Assembly (NCBI RefSeq): GCF_008831075.1
Contig: NZ_WBJX01000001.1
Location: 354,647-418,646, forward strand
DNA from: Pseudoclavibacter terrae
Lineage (GTDB): Bacteria > Actinomycetota > Actinomycetes > Actinomycetales > Microbacteriaceae
Direction: 5' to 3'
Length of the DNA: 64,000 nt
Part shown: in pieces, positions 51,757 to 60,406 of the stretch
Numbering within the stretch: the first letter of the stretch is position 1
How the letters are laid out: each line of letters starts with the position of its first letter
Program-made: the position numbers and the translations under genes
The notes under the pieces: generated by a model
Seen by the model: only the letters and a program-made list of their open reading frames with translations
Databases searched by the model: none
What the model was told of the DNA's origin: nothing

Positions 51757-52674
51757 ATGCGTGCACCAATCACCAAGGCCGTTATCCCCGCAGCCGGCCT
51801 CGGCACCCGATTCCTTCCTGCCACCAAGGCCATCCCGAAGGAGATGCTCCCCGTTGTGGATCGCCCAGCCATCCAGTACGTCGTGGAAGAAGCCGTCGAG
51901 GCTGGACTGTCTGACGTGCTCATGATCACTGGCCGCCACAAGGCATCGCTCGAGAACCACTTCGACCGTGTCGCAGAGCTGGAGACTCTCCTCGCTGCCC
52001 GCGGGGAGCACGAGAAGCTTGCGCGCGTCAACGCGGCGACGAACCTCGCCGACGTGCACTACCTGCGACAGGGTGACCCGCTCGGCCTCGGTCACGCCGT
52101 GCTCCGCGCCAAGCAGCACATCGGCCACGAGCCCTTCGCCGTACTCCTCGGTGACGACATCATGTCCTCTGGCGGATCCTTGCTCAAGCGCATGATCGAG
52201 GTGCACGAGCAGACCGGCGCAAGCGTCGTCGCGCTCCAAGAGATCGAGCTTGACCAGATCTCCGCGTACGGAGTCGCCGCGTACGACACGAGCATTCCGC
52301 GGGAACAGGGAGTCGTGGGCCCCGACACGATCCAGCTGACCGGGCTCGTTGAGAAGCCGGCCCGCGAAGACGCGCCATCGAACCTCGCCGTCATCGGTCG
52401 TTACCTGTTGCGTCCCGAAGTGTTCGATGTTCTCGAGCGCACAGCTCCCGGCCGTGGCGGGGAGATCCAACTCACCGATGCTCTCGAGGTTCTTGCAGGT
52501 GATCCTGAGGCATTCGGCGGAGTCGTGGGTGTTGTCTATGGCGGCCGCCGGTACGACACCGGAAACAAGCTCGAGTACATCAAGGCAACAGTCGAGCTCG
52601 CGAGCCAGGACCCGAAGCTGGGGCCGGACCTGGTTCCCTGGCTCAAGAGCTTTGCTGGGCAACTGACTGACTAA
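51757..52674 (+). CDS. galU: UTP-glucose-1-phosphate uridylyltransferase
   Basis: Makes UDP-glucose from UTP and glucose-1-phosphate, feeding galE and ugd in this locus. Cytosolic, 305 aa, standard length. The nucleotide-binding signature 'AVIPAAGLGTRFLPATKAIP' (residues 7-26), metal/sugar residues in 'GDDIMSSGGSLLKRMIE', 'LTGLVEKPAREDAPSNLAVI' with the conserved Lys, and 'YDTGNKLEYIKATVELA' near the end are all intact. ATG at 51757; ends with a strong terminator at 52691-52724. Confidence 0.96.
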   Translation: MRAPITKAVIPAAGLGTRFLPATKAIPKEMLPVVDRPAIQYVVEEAVEAGLSDVLMITGRHKASLENHFDRVAELETLLAARGEHEKLARVNAATNLADVHYLRQGDPLGLGHAVLRAKQHIGHEPFAVLLGDDIMSSGGSLLKRMIEVHEQTGASVVALQEIELDQISAYGVAAYDTSIPREQGVVGPDTIQLTGLVEKPAREDAPSNLAVIGRYLLRPEVFDVLERTAPGRGGEIQLTDALEVLAGDPEAFGGVVGVVYGGRRYDTGNKLEYIKATVELASQDPKLGPDLVPWLKSFAGQLTD

Positions 52675-52690
52675 TACGGGTTACTGAGTA

Positions 52691-52724
52691 GACCGCCCCA
52701 ACTCCGATAGGAGCTGGGGCGGTC
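52691..52724 (+). terminator. Rho-independent terminator after galU
   Basis: Stem GACCGCCCCA-CTCC with its inverse GGAG-TGGGGCGGTC, loop GATA, followed by TTGGT. It lies 16 bases after the galU stop. The remaining gap up to 52973 has no gene. Confidence 0.85.
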
Positions 52725-52973
52725 TTGGTCCATCTGGGCAGATGCGGACCGGCCGACTCTAGTCTGTGGCTATCGTCGACAGACCAAGTATGCGGTCGCG
52801 AGTAGAGGCCGGCAACTCGATGAAGTGCGATTATCCATCCGCGCCGACGACGTCTCATGACGCCCCCTGGGGACCAACGAGTTCACTGGCCGTCCACCTA
52901 ACGGACACTGCCGCGATTCCCCGGATCCCTACGCTCGCGGAGTTCATCCCCCGACCGTTAGGCCGAACCCCGC

Positions 52974-54431
52974 ATGCGCATCACGACGTCTCGACGACGC
53001 CTCGCTTCCACTCTCGCTGTGACGACCGGGCTGGGGGTGCTCCTCTCCGGCTTCGGCGCGGGGGCAGCATCCGCCGCCGAGCCGTTCACCGACGACCAGC
53101 TCGCCTACGACTACCCGTCGAACGCCGACTACGACTACGTGCCGATCATGGACCAGTTCTCCTGGCTCGTCACCGATCGCCCCGACATCATCGCGCTCAA
53201 CGACAGCCAGACCGTCGACATCAACAACTCGGCCACCCCTGAGCAGGTCGAGCGCGCGATCGTCGACCAGTACGACGACATGTCCGTCTCCATGGCCGAC
53301 GGACTCGGCGCGAACCTCGGTGCCATCTACGCCGAGGCGCGCCTCGCGGGCGAACTCCCGAAGATCGACGCGCTCCTCGCGAAGAGCGGCGGCCTCGTCG
53401 GCTACTACTCGTCGTCGAACCCGTCGAAGAACTACTTCGACTACGACCGCCCCTACATCCGCTTCCCCGAGCTGCTCCAGTACCGCGACAAGGAGGGTGG
53501 CGACGCCTGGGACTCGACCAGCGGCGCCTACCCGAGCGGCCACACCTCGCAGGCGTACTGGCAGGGCACGTCGCTCTCGATGATGCTGCCCGAGCTCGCC
53601 CCGCAGATCCTCGCCCGCACCTCCGAGGCCGGCAACAACCGCATCGTCATGGCCGCCCACTACCCGCTTGACGTGATGAGCGGACGAATGATGGGCCAGC
53701 ACATCGTCGAGCGGCGCATGAGCGACCCCGCGTTCCGGGAGCTGTTCGCTGAAGCCGAGGCCGAGCTGCGCGGTGTCCTCGAGGCCGGATGCGGTGCGGC
53801 ACTCGCGGACTGCATCGCCGCCGACACCCCGTATCTGTCGGATGAGGATGCGCTCGCGCTCTACGAGCAGCGCATGTCGTACGAGTTCCCGCAGATCGCC
53901 CCCGCCGGCGACGCGGTGACGATCCCCGCGAACGCCGAGTCGCTGCTCATCACGAGCCACCCCGACCTCACACCCGAGCAGCGTCGTCAGGTGCTCGAGC
54001 TCACCGCCATCGACTCGGGCTACCCCCTCGACGAGGGCGCCGAGGGCAGCTGGCAGCGCCTCAACCTTGCGGCCGCCATGGCAGCTCAGGTCGAGGTCAA
54101 CGCCGACGGAACGATCAGCCTCGTGGAGGCAGGAGCCGAGCAGCCAGGGCCCAGTACGCCCGGAACCACCGAACCGGCCGTGACGCCCATACCGACCGCG
54201 GAGCCCACGCCCACCGCGACGACCGAGCCCACCGCATCCCCGACGTCGACTCCCGTTCCTTCGACGACGGCCCCGGCCACCGGCAGCGACGCAGCAGGCA
54301 GTGGATCCGACGCGTTGGCCACTACTGGGTCAGAGGACGTCGTCGCAGGGATTCTCGTGGCTCTTACGATGCTGGTCGTCGGCGTGACGGCACTCCTGAT
54401 GCGCCAGCGGTCGGCGAAGGCGAAGAACTAG
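52974..54431 (+). CDS. Secreted class A acid phosphatase (PAP2) with cell-wall sorting-like tail
   Basis: Exported phosphatase, 485 aa. Signal peptide ends 'GFGAGAASAAEP' (cleavage near residue 35). The vanadium-haloperoxidase/PAP2 active site is complete: 'YFDYDRPYIRFPEL', 'GAYPSGHTSQAYW' and 'NNRIVMAAHYPLDVMSGRMM'. After an Ala-rich region comes a Pro/Thr stalk ('EPTPTATTEPTASPT'). The tail has 'ALATTGSED', a hydrophobic helix and 'RQRSAKAKN', which resembles an LPXTG-type sorting signal with a degenerate motif. Releases phosphate outside the cell. Its link to the polysaccharide genes is by position only. Confidence 0.88.
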   Translation: MRITTSRRRLASTLAVTTGLGVLLSGFGAGAASAAEPFTDDQLAYDYPSNADYDYVPIMDQFSWLVTDRPDIIALNDSQTVDINNSATPEQVERAIVDQYDDMSVSMADGLGANLGAIYAEARLAGELPKIDALLAKSGGLVGYYSSSNPSKNYFDYDRPYIRFPELLQYRDKEGGDAWDSTSGAYPSGHTSQAYWQGTSLSMMLPELAPQILARTSEAGNNRIVMAAHYPLDVMSGRMMGQHIVERRMSDPAFRELFAEAEAELRGVLEAGCGAALADCIAADTPYLSDEDALALYEQRMSYEFPQIAPAGDAVTIPANAESLLITSHPDLTPEQRRQVLELTAIDSGYPLDEGAEGSWQRLNLAAAMAAQVEVNADGTISLVEAGAEQPGPSTPGTTEPAVTPIPTAEPTPTATTEPTASPTSTPVPSTTAPATGSDAAGSGSDALATTGSEDVVAGILVALTMLVVGVTALLMRQRSAKAKN

Positions 54432-54449
54432 CGGGATCCATCCCACAAG

Positions 54450-54509
54450 GCCCGCAGCTCGCGCCGCACCTTGGCATCCATCAGATGCCGGGCTCGACGG
54501 GCTGCGGGC
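54450..54509 (+). terminator. Nested hairpin after acid phosphatase gene
   Basis: GCCCGCAGC (54450-54458) pairs with GCTGCGGGC (54501-54509). Inside, GGCATC pairs with GATGCC. No T-run. It is a probable terminator 19 bases after the stop. The gap to 54700 shows no other gene. Confidence 0.5.
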
Positions 54510-54700
54510 CTCGCGCGTCACCGCGCTGACCGACGGTAGAATACCCCGGTGCCCTCTTCGCCGAGCTGCCACCCCACCTACCTCTGCAGTCGGCCTGCAC
54601 AGCACGATGCGGGACCCACGTTTCGCGTAACAAGCATGTGCGAACCTACTCACTCGAGAGTGGTTGATGGTGCACGCGAGGTTTGATGGAGGAGTCTGAA

Positions 54701-56962
54701 GTGTCTGACTCTGAACAGGCGAAGCAACGCGGCGGACGCGTCTCGCGGCGCGCGGTCATCTACGGAGCCCTGGGCCTTGGGGGCCTGGCCGTGGCGTCAC
54801 AATTCGTGCCGGATCTACGTATTCGCTGGCGTGAGCCTCTCGGGGAACTGGCGGCATTCCCCGCTCCGGATCGAGCTTCATTCCTCGACACGGAGCAAGT
54901 GCTTGCCCCCTACCTGATGACCGCAGTGCCGCTGGCCAACGACATCATCGGTGATCCCCAAGCGGAGTATTACGGCTTCATGGCGGGCGGATGGTGGAGG
55001 CCCCCCAACGCGCAGACCGAAACGAACGCTCGGATCATGGAGCACATATCGACGCTCGCATGGTTCGCAGCGAACAAGCGAGACTGGAATCCGCTCTACC
55101 GTAGTGAGATTCTCCTGGCCCGTATCGAGGCTGCGGTCGCGTACTACACGTCTCTCCAGCTGCAAGACGGTACTTACCCCGAGTACGAGGGAAAGCCCTC
55201 CCTGGCTGCCACGACGTTTGGCATAGTCGCCCAGGCCGATGCTTATGAGGCGTTGCAGCAGATCGGGGCCTTACCCGACGCGATGCTCCAACTTCGCAGG
55301 AGCATCGAGCGTGCAGTCCGCTGGTTCATGGATGTCCAGGCGAAGCATTGGACGCCGCCCGTTCGCGTGTTCAACCAGGTCACTGCCGGTCTGATTGGTG
55401 CGCAGCGCGCCCTGCAGATCCTGCCTGATCCGCCGGCGGATCAGAACGCTGTATATGAGCGGATCTCCTACCTGTGCGCGCACGGCCAAGCGCCCGCCGG
55501 CTTTCTGCACGAGCCCTACGGCGTCGACTTTGGCTACAACTTCACTGTCACGATGCCCGACCTCGCTTGGCTGTACGCTCACACTGGACACCCGGAGATT
55601 GTGCCGTTGGTGAGGAGGTACATGGGCTTCATGCCGTTCGCTGTGCTTCCGGAGCCCGGAACCGGCGGGCTCTGGCACGTACCCGCGTTGCACGCGCGGA
55701 ATGTGACCACCTCCGTGTCCCGTCCCGCTGGCGACCTCGCAGACAGAGGGGCACTGGCGAAGGTGTTCCTCGACGACGTGCCGAGTATTGCGCTCTTCCT
55801 CCCGACTAGGGAGGACAAGGCTGCTTCTCGCGAAGAGTTTGCCTCCGCGGCGGGACCGGTCAGCGAGCTTGCAAAGCCGCACACATCACCTCGAACGTGG
55901 ATGTATGGACTGCTGGCGCCCCAAGGGCCCGCTCGGGCTGTACGTGAAGCTCTGGAGAAGCAACTCCCTGTCCTGACGAGCGAGCGTTTTACGAAGCTCG
56001 AAAGCGGTTCCCAGAAGGATCAGTATCTATTCGTTCGCCGGCCGAGCTACTACGCAGCGAGCGTCTTCGGTGACTGGACGGAAAACGATAAGTCGACGCG
56101 CCAACTCGGTACCGTCTGGAGTCCCCGTCTCGGCACCATTCTGGTCGGTACAAATGACCCGGACCACCCCGAGGGATGGGAAACGCTGGGGCCCGATCGT
56201 GCATTTTCCACTCGCCAGTCGAGTTCCACGAGCAAGTACTTTGATAGTCGCACTTCCGCGGGGGACCATGCCATCAACCTCGACGAGGTCCAGGACAAGA
56301 CGGGGTTGTTCGCGCAGCGCACGGAAGCGGTTACCGACCCTGGTGACTACATCACGGGTTGGGCCTACTGGGACCAGGGGCTGCAGTTTACGTTCATAAC
56401 GGATCGCGCAGGCGAGTGCATCCAGCGGATCCCTGTCCTCCTAAAGGAGGGCGACACGCTGACATTCTCAGATGGGTCGACGTTCTCGCCAGGTGATGGC
56501 GACCACGAGATCGAGACATCAACCATCGTTCTGGAGCGCAAAGGCAGCCGTGTCCTCTTTGATCTCGGGGCCACTAAATTTCGCGCGTTCGTCAAAGCCA
56601 GTGGTTGCTCCATGGCCGGCGGTGAGATCCACCGCGTCGGCATCGTCTTCGAGGGCGAGTTGAACGTGAACATCGTGTTCCTCCGGGGGAGCGAGCCGGG
56701 TTCGTTACAAGCGGAAGCACACCGACACAGCAACGACGACGTCTCTATCCGAATCACGATCTCCACCTCGCGCGCGAGGCCCGTTTCTCGCCTAAAAATC
56801 AGAGGCACCGGCGTGGATACCGAGATCGATGTCACCGGTACTGGATTTAGGGTCTTCGAACGAACGCTCACGCCTAGTCGGCCAGGCACCGTCTCGCTGG
56901 TCACCACAGCCCACCTCGAAGATGGCTCAGTGTTCGGTGAGACCGAAGCAGCGATCACCTAG
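54701..56962 (+). CDS. Tat-exported polysaccharide lyase/hydrolase-like protein (helical toroid + beta-sandwich)
   Basis: Large exported protein, 753 aa. GTG at 54701 has GGAGGAG six bases upstream; ATG at 54686 is less favoured. The twin-arginine signal 'RVSRRAVIYGALGLGGLAVA' occupies residues 13-32, with no clear cleavage site. Residues about 70-430 are helical with Trp/Tyr-rich loops ('HISTLAWFAANKRDWNPLYR', 'GVDFGYNFTVTMPDLAWLYA'), as in alpha/alpha-toroid lyases and hydrolases. From about 440 to the end it is beta-rich ('VRRPSYYAASVFGDWTEND', 'GDYITGWAYWDQGLQFTFIT'), as in heparinase II/PL8-type sandwiches. A Tyr-Tyr near 'RPSYYA' would fit a lyase. The fold assignment is by pattern, so the substrate and even the activity are uncertain. 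Convergent with the next gene. Confidence 0.6.
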   Translation: MSDSEQAKQRGGRVSRRAVIYGALGLGGLAVASQFVPDLRIRWREPLGELAAFPAPDRASFLDTEQVLAPYLMTAVPLANDIIGDPQAEYYGFMAGGWWRPPNAQTETNARIMEHISTLAWFAANKRDWNPLYRSEILLARIEAAVAYYTSLQLQDGTYPEYEGKPSLAATTFGIVAQADAYEALQQIGALPDAMLQLRRSIERAVRWFMDVQAKHWTPPVRVFNQVTAGLIGAQRALQILPDPPADQNAVYERISYLCAHGQAPAGFLHEPYGVDFGYNFTVTMPDLAWLYAHTGHPEIVPLVRRYMGFMPFAVLPEPGTGGLWHVPALHARNVTTSVSRPAGDLADRGALAKVFLDDVPSIALFLPTREDKAASREEFASAAGPVSELAKPHTSPRTWMYGLLAPQGPARAVREALEKQLPVLTSERFTKLESGSQKDQYLFVRRPSYYAASVFGDWTENDKSTRQLGTVWSPRLGTILVGTNDPDHPEGWETLGPDRAFSTRQSSSTSKYFDSRTSAGDHAINLDEVQDKTGLFAQRTEAVTDPGDYITGWAYWDQGLQFTFITDRAGECIQRIPVLLKEGDTLTFSDGSTFSPGDGDHEIETSTIVLERKGSRVLFDLGATKFRAFVKASGCSMAGGEIHRVGIVFEGELNVNIVFLRGSEPGSLQAEAHRHSNDDVSIRITISTSRARPVSRLKIRGTGVDTEIDVTGTGFRVFERTLTPSRPGTVSLVTTAHLEDGSVFGETEAAIT

Positions 56963-56990
56963 CCCGTGACCTCGATCCACCTGGGGCCGA

Positions 56991-59189
56991 TCAGAAGTGG
57001 ATCATCTCCTGCCAGAGCGTGCCGTCCCAGACCAGTTCCAAGCGGCGCCCCTTGGTCAGGGCCCGATTTCCGGCGGACTTGAGAGATGTGCGCGCGGCAG
57101 TGCCATGCACGAACGTGGTCGTTCCCGTCGTCATCTGCATGAAGACCCAGTGCTGGCCTCGACGGCGTCCCTTGGGAAGAGAACTGATGCTGACTGACTT
57201 GCTTTCGCCCAGGACGTGGACGACAACTGTCTTGTCGGAAGATCTGACGATGTTCGCGAGAGAAGAAGCCAGGAGCACGGCCTTGACTGAAAAGTATCCC
57301 GAGCTCAAGTCAGTCCCCACGACACCGTCTGAGTAGTCGACTTCCCATTCCCAAGACGAATTGGCATGCGCTTCTCCGGGCGTGGACGGGAACGGATACT
57401 GGAGTCGCACTTGCCGCGCGTTGACGCGGTTCTCCGTCCCGCCGAAGACGAAATACGCGCGGGCGGCTGCGCTGGGTGTGATTCGAACATCTAGGTCGGT
57501 GATATTGGTGTTCTGCCGACCAGGGTCTCGGCCCGTGGTCGATCCTGTGATGAACGGCCGAGGCTTGCCCGCTTTGTTGTAGGTGTAGTCCAGGACGATG
57601 TTGCGAGCTAGAGTCTGGCTGTTGCGTGCGAAGAATCCTTCGTACAATCCGTCCGCGACGCCCTCGGGCGCGATGTAAGTCGCATTAGAGATGTTGACCA
57701 CCGCGTTCTCGGTGAAGAGCATTCGAACGCAGTCCGTCGCCACGAGTCCGTCCACGATCGCGTTCAGTTGGCTGTCGCGTGTGTTCTGATTCGGGTGTCC
57801 CGACTGATTGACAGAGACGACTATGGCTGCGCCAGACATCCGCTCTGCTTTGAAATTCGAGATGTGGTGGCCCCAGGACTCACCGCCACCAGATTCCGTT
57901 CTGATACTGATTCCATTGACGGACTGGTGTGCGGTGCAGTCGGTGATGCGATGCCGACGGCCACGAAGTTCGAACCCCGCGGGAGTGCCACCCGCAGGAA
58001 CCGAACCCGTCGTCCGACAGGCTGAGAATGTGACGCCCTCCGAACTGTGATGCGTCGAAAATCCAGCCGAGGTCGTCATAAAGGACTCGACTCCGAGCAA
58101 GACGGTCCCGTAAGTGCGACCGTAGTACGTCAGGTCGCTGTTGTTCGCCGGGACCTCGGGAGTGTCATCCGTATACGCATGGCGTACGTGCCGGAACGTG
58201 CCGCCGACCACGCGACCGAAACTGCAGCAATTGTCCGCAACGCCGTATCCAAGCGCGCTTTCACCAGACGCGTCCCGGGCATACCCGACATCGACGTTTT
58301 CAACGAGGTAGCCGAAGCAGGAGTTGAGGCTGACAACTCTGTTGCTTGACTGCGTCACGCGGACATCTTGGACGCGAGGGTTAAGCAACCGGCTGAAGGC
58401 TAGCAGAGCCTCGTTTGAAGTCTGGGTCAGACGCGACGCGATGCATTCGAGCTCGAGCCCGAGAACGTTGATGGTCTGACGAGTGATTCTCGCGGCACGC
58501 ACATTGGTTTGGTAAGTCTCTCGAAGTCGACCGGCGAGCGTGACGGTTGAACCGGAAACCGAGTAGACGACGCCGAACTCGCCGATGCGTCGGCTTCCCG
58601 GACGCGAACCACCGATCAGATCGTCTGCAACGATCTTGATCACGTCCCCAGCTTTCCAGGACATGGTCTTCGCGAGCTTGATCACGGTGGTCGGAACGCT
58701 CTGACCCGTCGGGAAAGATACTGCCGTGTCGGCCGCGGAACTGACGCCGACGGTCTCGTCGTAGGTACCGCGCAACGAGATAATCGACTTCGTCGTCGTT
58801 GCAATGAGTTTCGCGCCATAACCTGAAACCGTGATCGACTTGCCGCTCTTAGGCGCAAGCGCGACCGAGACTTGGTAGGTGCCAGCGGGAATCAGTAGTG
58901 TCCCGCCATCAGGAGTCGCATCCATGGCCGCCTGGAGGCCCGTAGTCGAATCGCTGGCTCCTGTCGGATCTATGCCGGAAAATCTCCTGGCCTCGGCGAC
59001 CACGGCAATCTTGTCGATCGTTGTCTGTTCGGCCGCTGTCAGGACCGTAGGGGCGCGATTGTGCAGCGGGTGCCCCTGCGCGTCCGCTACCGCATTGGTC
59101 GGCGACGCAAACATTCCTGCCAGCGCTGCGCCTACCGCGCCCGCACCGCCTACGACTACCGAGCGTCGACCATGGATTGACTGTGGCAT
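56991..59189 (-). CDS. Tat-exported right-handed beta-helix protein (pectate-lyase/tailspike-like)
   Basis: Large exported protein, 732 aa. The Tat signal 'HGRRSVVVGGAGAVGAALAG' ends at 'NAVADA' (cleavage near residue 36). 'GTLLIPAGTYQVSVAL' (near 110) is the usual entry strand of pectate-lyase-3/tailspike-like helices. Many short repeats follow with stacked Asn/Val/Ile and small turns ('INVLGLELECIA', 'NPRVQDVRVTQSSNRVVSLN', 'FELRGRRHRITDCTAHQSVN'). ATG at 59189 has GGGGAAGAG upstream. Likely binds or cleaves an acidic polysaccharide, perhaps the polymer made by this locus. Cleavage residues could not be identified. Ends 28 bases from the convergent Tat protein. Confidence 0.75.
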   Translation of the reverse strand: MPQSIHGRRSVVVGGAGAVGAALAGMFASPTNAVADAQGHPLHNRAPTVLTAAEQTTIDKIAVVAEARRFSGIDPTGASDSTTGLQAAMDATPDGGTLLIPAGTYQVSVALAPKSGKSITVSGYGAKLIATTTKSIISLRGTYDETVGVSSAADTAVSFPTGQSVPTTVIKLAKTMSWKAGDVIKIVADDLIGGSRPGSRRIGEFGVVYSVSGSTVTLAGRLRETYQTNVRAARITRQTINVLGLELECIASRLTQTSNEALLAFSRLLNPRVQDVRVTQSSNRVVSLNSCFGYLVENVDVGYARDASGESALGYGVADNCCSFGRVVGGTFRHVRHAYTDDTPEVPANNSDLTYYGRTYGTVLLGVESFMTTSAGFSTHHSSEGVTFSACRTTGSVPAGGTPAGFELRGRRHRITDCTAHQSVNGISIRTESGGGESWGHHISNFKAERMSGAAIVVSVNQSGHPNQNTRDSQLNAIVDGLVATDCVRMLFTENAVVNISNATYIAPEGVADGLYEGFFARNSQTLARNIVLDYTYNKAGKPRPFITGSTTGRDPGRQNTNITDLDVRITPSAAARAYFVFGGTENRVNARQVRLQYPFPSTPGEAHANSSWEWEVDYSDGVVGTDLSSGYFSVKAVLLASSLANIVRSSDKTVVVHVLGESKSVSISSLPKGRRRGQHWVFMQMTTGTTTFVHGTAARTSLKSAGNRALTKGRRLELVWDGTLWQEMIHF

Positions 59190-59472
59190 GTTCTCTTCCC
59201 CAAAGAAAGAATGGATGGTCGGCACGAATTGGTCCCGTGCCCTGCCGAGCGGTTCGCCCGCATCTCTATTGGAAGTACTCGAACGTGCGATCGCGACGAA
59301 CTATGCGACCGGTCAGTGACTCCATCCTAAGCACGATAGGAAGGATCTCGCATGGTGATGTCCGGGTGTTGACATCGGCGGTGCACGGGAACTATTGCCC
59401 CTCTCCACCGAACTCCCTCCACATCCGCGCCACGCTCTGGCCATCGCGGCTCTCGCGCGGTGAACTGGACCT

Positions 59473-59859
59473 ATGTCTAAGACAACGCGCGTGATCAGCG
59501 TCTCGATCCCTGTTTCCGATGTGGATGCGGCGCTCGCCTTCTACATTGACGTGCTCGGCTGCGAGCTCGTCATGGACGTCGAAGCGTGGCCGGGCGCCCG
59601 CTACGTCGAGGTGCTCCCGCCCGGTTCCAGTGTGGGCATCGTGCTGCTGCCGCAGGACAGTGAGATCCCGATCGCGGTGCGCCTCGGCACGACCGACGCG
59701 GAGGAGGCGCACGACCGCATCCGGGCGAGCGGCGTCGAGCTCCACAACGATGAAGTGCTGCGCTGGGAGGGCGTCGAGCCGATGTTCTCCTTCGAGGACC
59801 CGGACGGCAACGGACTCGTCTACCTGGAGGACTCGAGCGATCAGACGCCGGGGGAGTAG
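59473..59859 (+). CDS. VOC (glyoxalase/bleomycin-resistance) superfamily protein
   Basis: Small cytosolic metal-fold protein, 128 aa. The paired beta-alpha-beta modules are clear: 'VISVSIPVSDVDAALAFYID' at the start and 'FSFEDPDGNGLVYLED' at the end, with the metal-ligand Glu in the latter. The N-terminal ligand His found in glyoxalase I is replaced by Ser. Specific substrate cannot be assigned. ATG at 59473 in a roughly 280-base gap from the Tat gene. A broken gene follows after four bases. Confidence 0.87.
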   Translation: MSKTTRVISVSIPVSDVDAALAFYIDVLGCELVMDVEAWPGARYVEVLPPGSSVGIVLLPQDSEIPIAVRLGTTDAEEAHDRIRASGVELHNDEVLRWEGVEPMFSFEDPDGNGLVYLEDSSDQTPGE

Positions 59860-59862
59860 GGG

Positions 59863-60195
59863 ATGGGCAACGTCGCGCGAAGCGATCGAGCGGCGCGAAC
59901 AGCCCGAAGCCCCCGCACTCCCAGCCCCCGCCGCACCGCGCGCATCCTCGTGCTCGTCGCCGCCACGATCGGCCTCGTGCACGCCGCCTTCAGCGCCTAC
60001 TGGGCGCTCGGCGCATCCTGGCTGCTGTCGACCATCGTCCGCGATCCAGCTGGTCCTCGACCATCGCCGACCGGCCTTCGAGTTGGAAGGGGAGTGGCTC
60101 TGACGGAGCCGTCGCGCCGGGGCCGCTGTCCAACATCAGTGCGATATGGGCGGTTTCTGGTAAGTGAATCGTGTCAGCGGCGAAATTCGCACTGA
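59863..60195 (+). pseudogene. Truncated DUF3995-like membrane protein gene
   Basis: The frame opens with a basic N-terminus and one good helix, 'ARILVLVAATIGLVHAAFSA' followed by 'YWALGASWLLSTIV', which matches the start of DUF3995 proteins (normally about 140 aa and several helices). After that the reading frame loses all hydrophobic character and runs on into the palindromic repeat at 60126-60204, which supplies its stop. In another frame the bases 60044-60103 read 'AIQLVLDHRRPAFELEGEWL' and stop, which looks like the natural end of some other protein. A deletion joining two genes is the simplest reading. Confidence 0.55.
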
Positions 60196-60204
60196 TGTTG
60201 GTCA
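60126..60204. repeat. Palindromic intergenic repeat, copy 2
   Basis: Left arm CTGTCCAACATCAGTGCGAT starts at 60126. The right arm, ending near 60204, is TCGCACTGATGTTGGTCAG, its inverse with one base difference near the tip. The arms match those at 18944-19023 almost exactly, while the roughly 35-base centres differ. Like copy 1 it lies between convergent genes. Confidence 0.85.
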
Positions 60205-60311
60205 GCGCTGCCACCGACCCGACTGCAGGTCCGGTCTCAGCCCCTGCTGCTGCGCACGCCTGAGCCCCGGGCGCAGCACCACCGGCAGTACCTCGCCCCA
60301 GCCCCACGCGC

Positions 60312-60354
60312 AGAGACGCCCGCCGCCAGCTGGTTGCTGGTGGCGGGCGTCTCT
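60312..60354. terminator. Strong bidirectional terminator hairpin
   Basis: A 19-bp stem made of AGAGACGCCCGCC and GGCGGGCGTCTCT plus inner GCCAGC/GCTGGT, loop TGGTT. It lies 53 bases beyond the stop of the IclR gene on the minus strand and downstream of the broken plus-strand gene. Confidence 0.85.
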
Positions 60355-60406
60355 GGCGTCCGGCGGATCTGGCAGGCTCGGCGGAACCGTTCCCTGCCCC
60401 GCAGCC

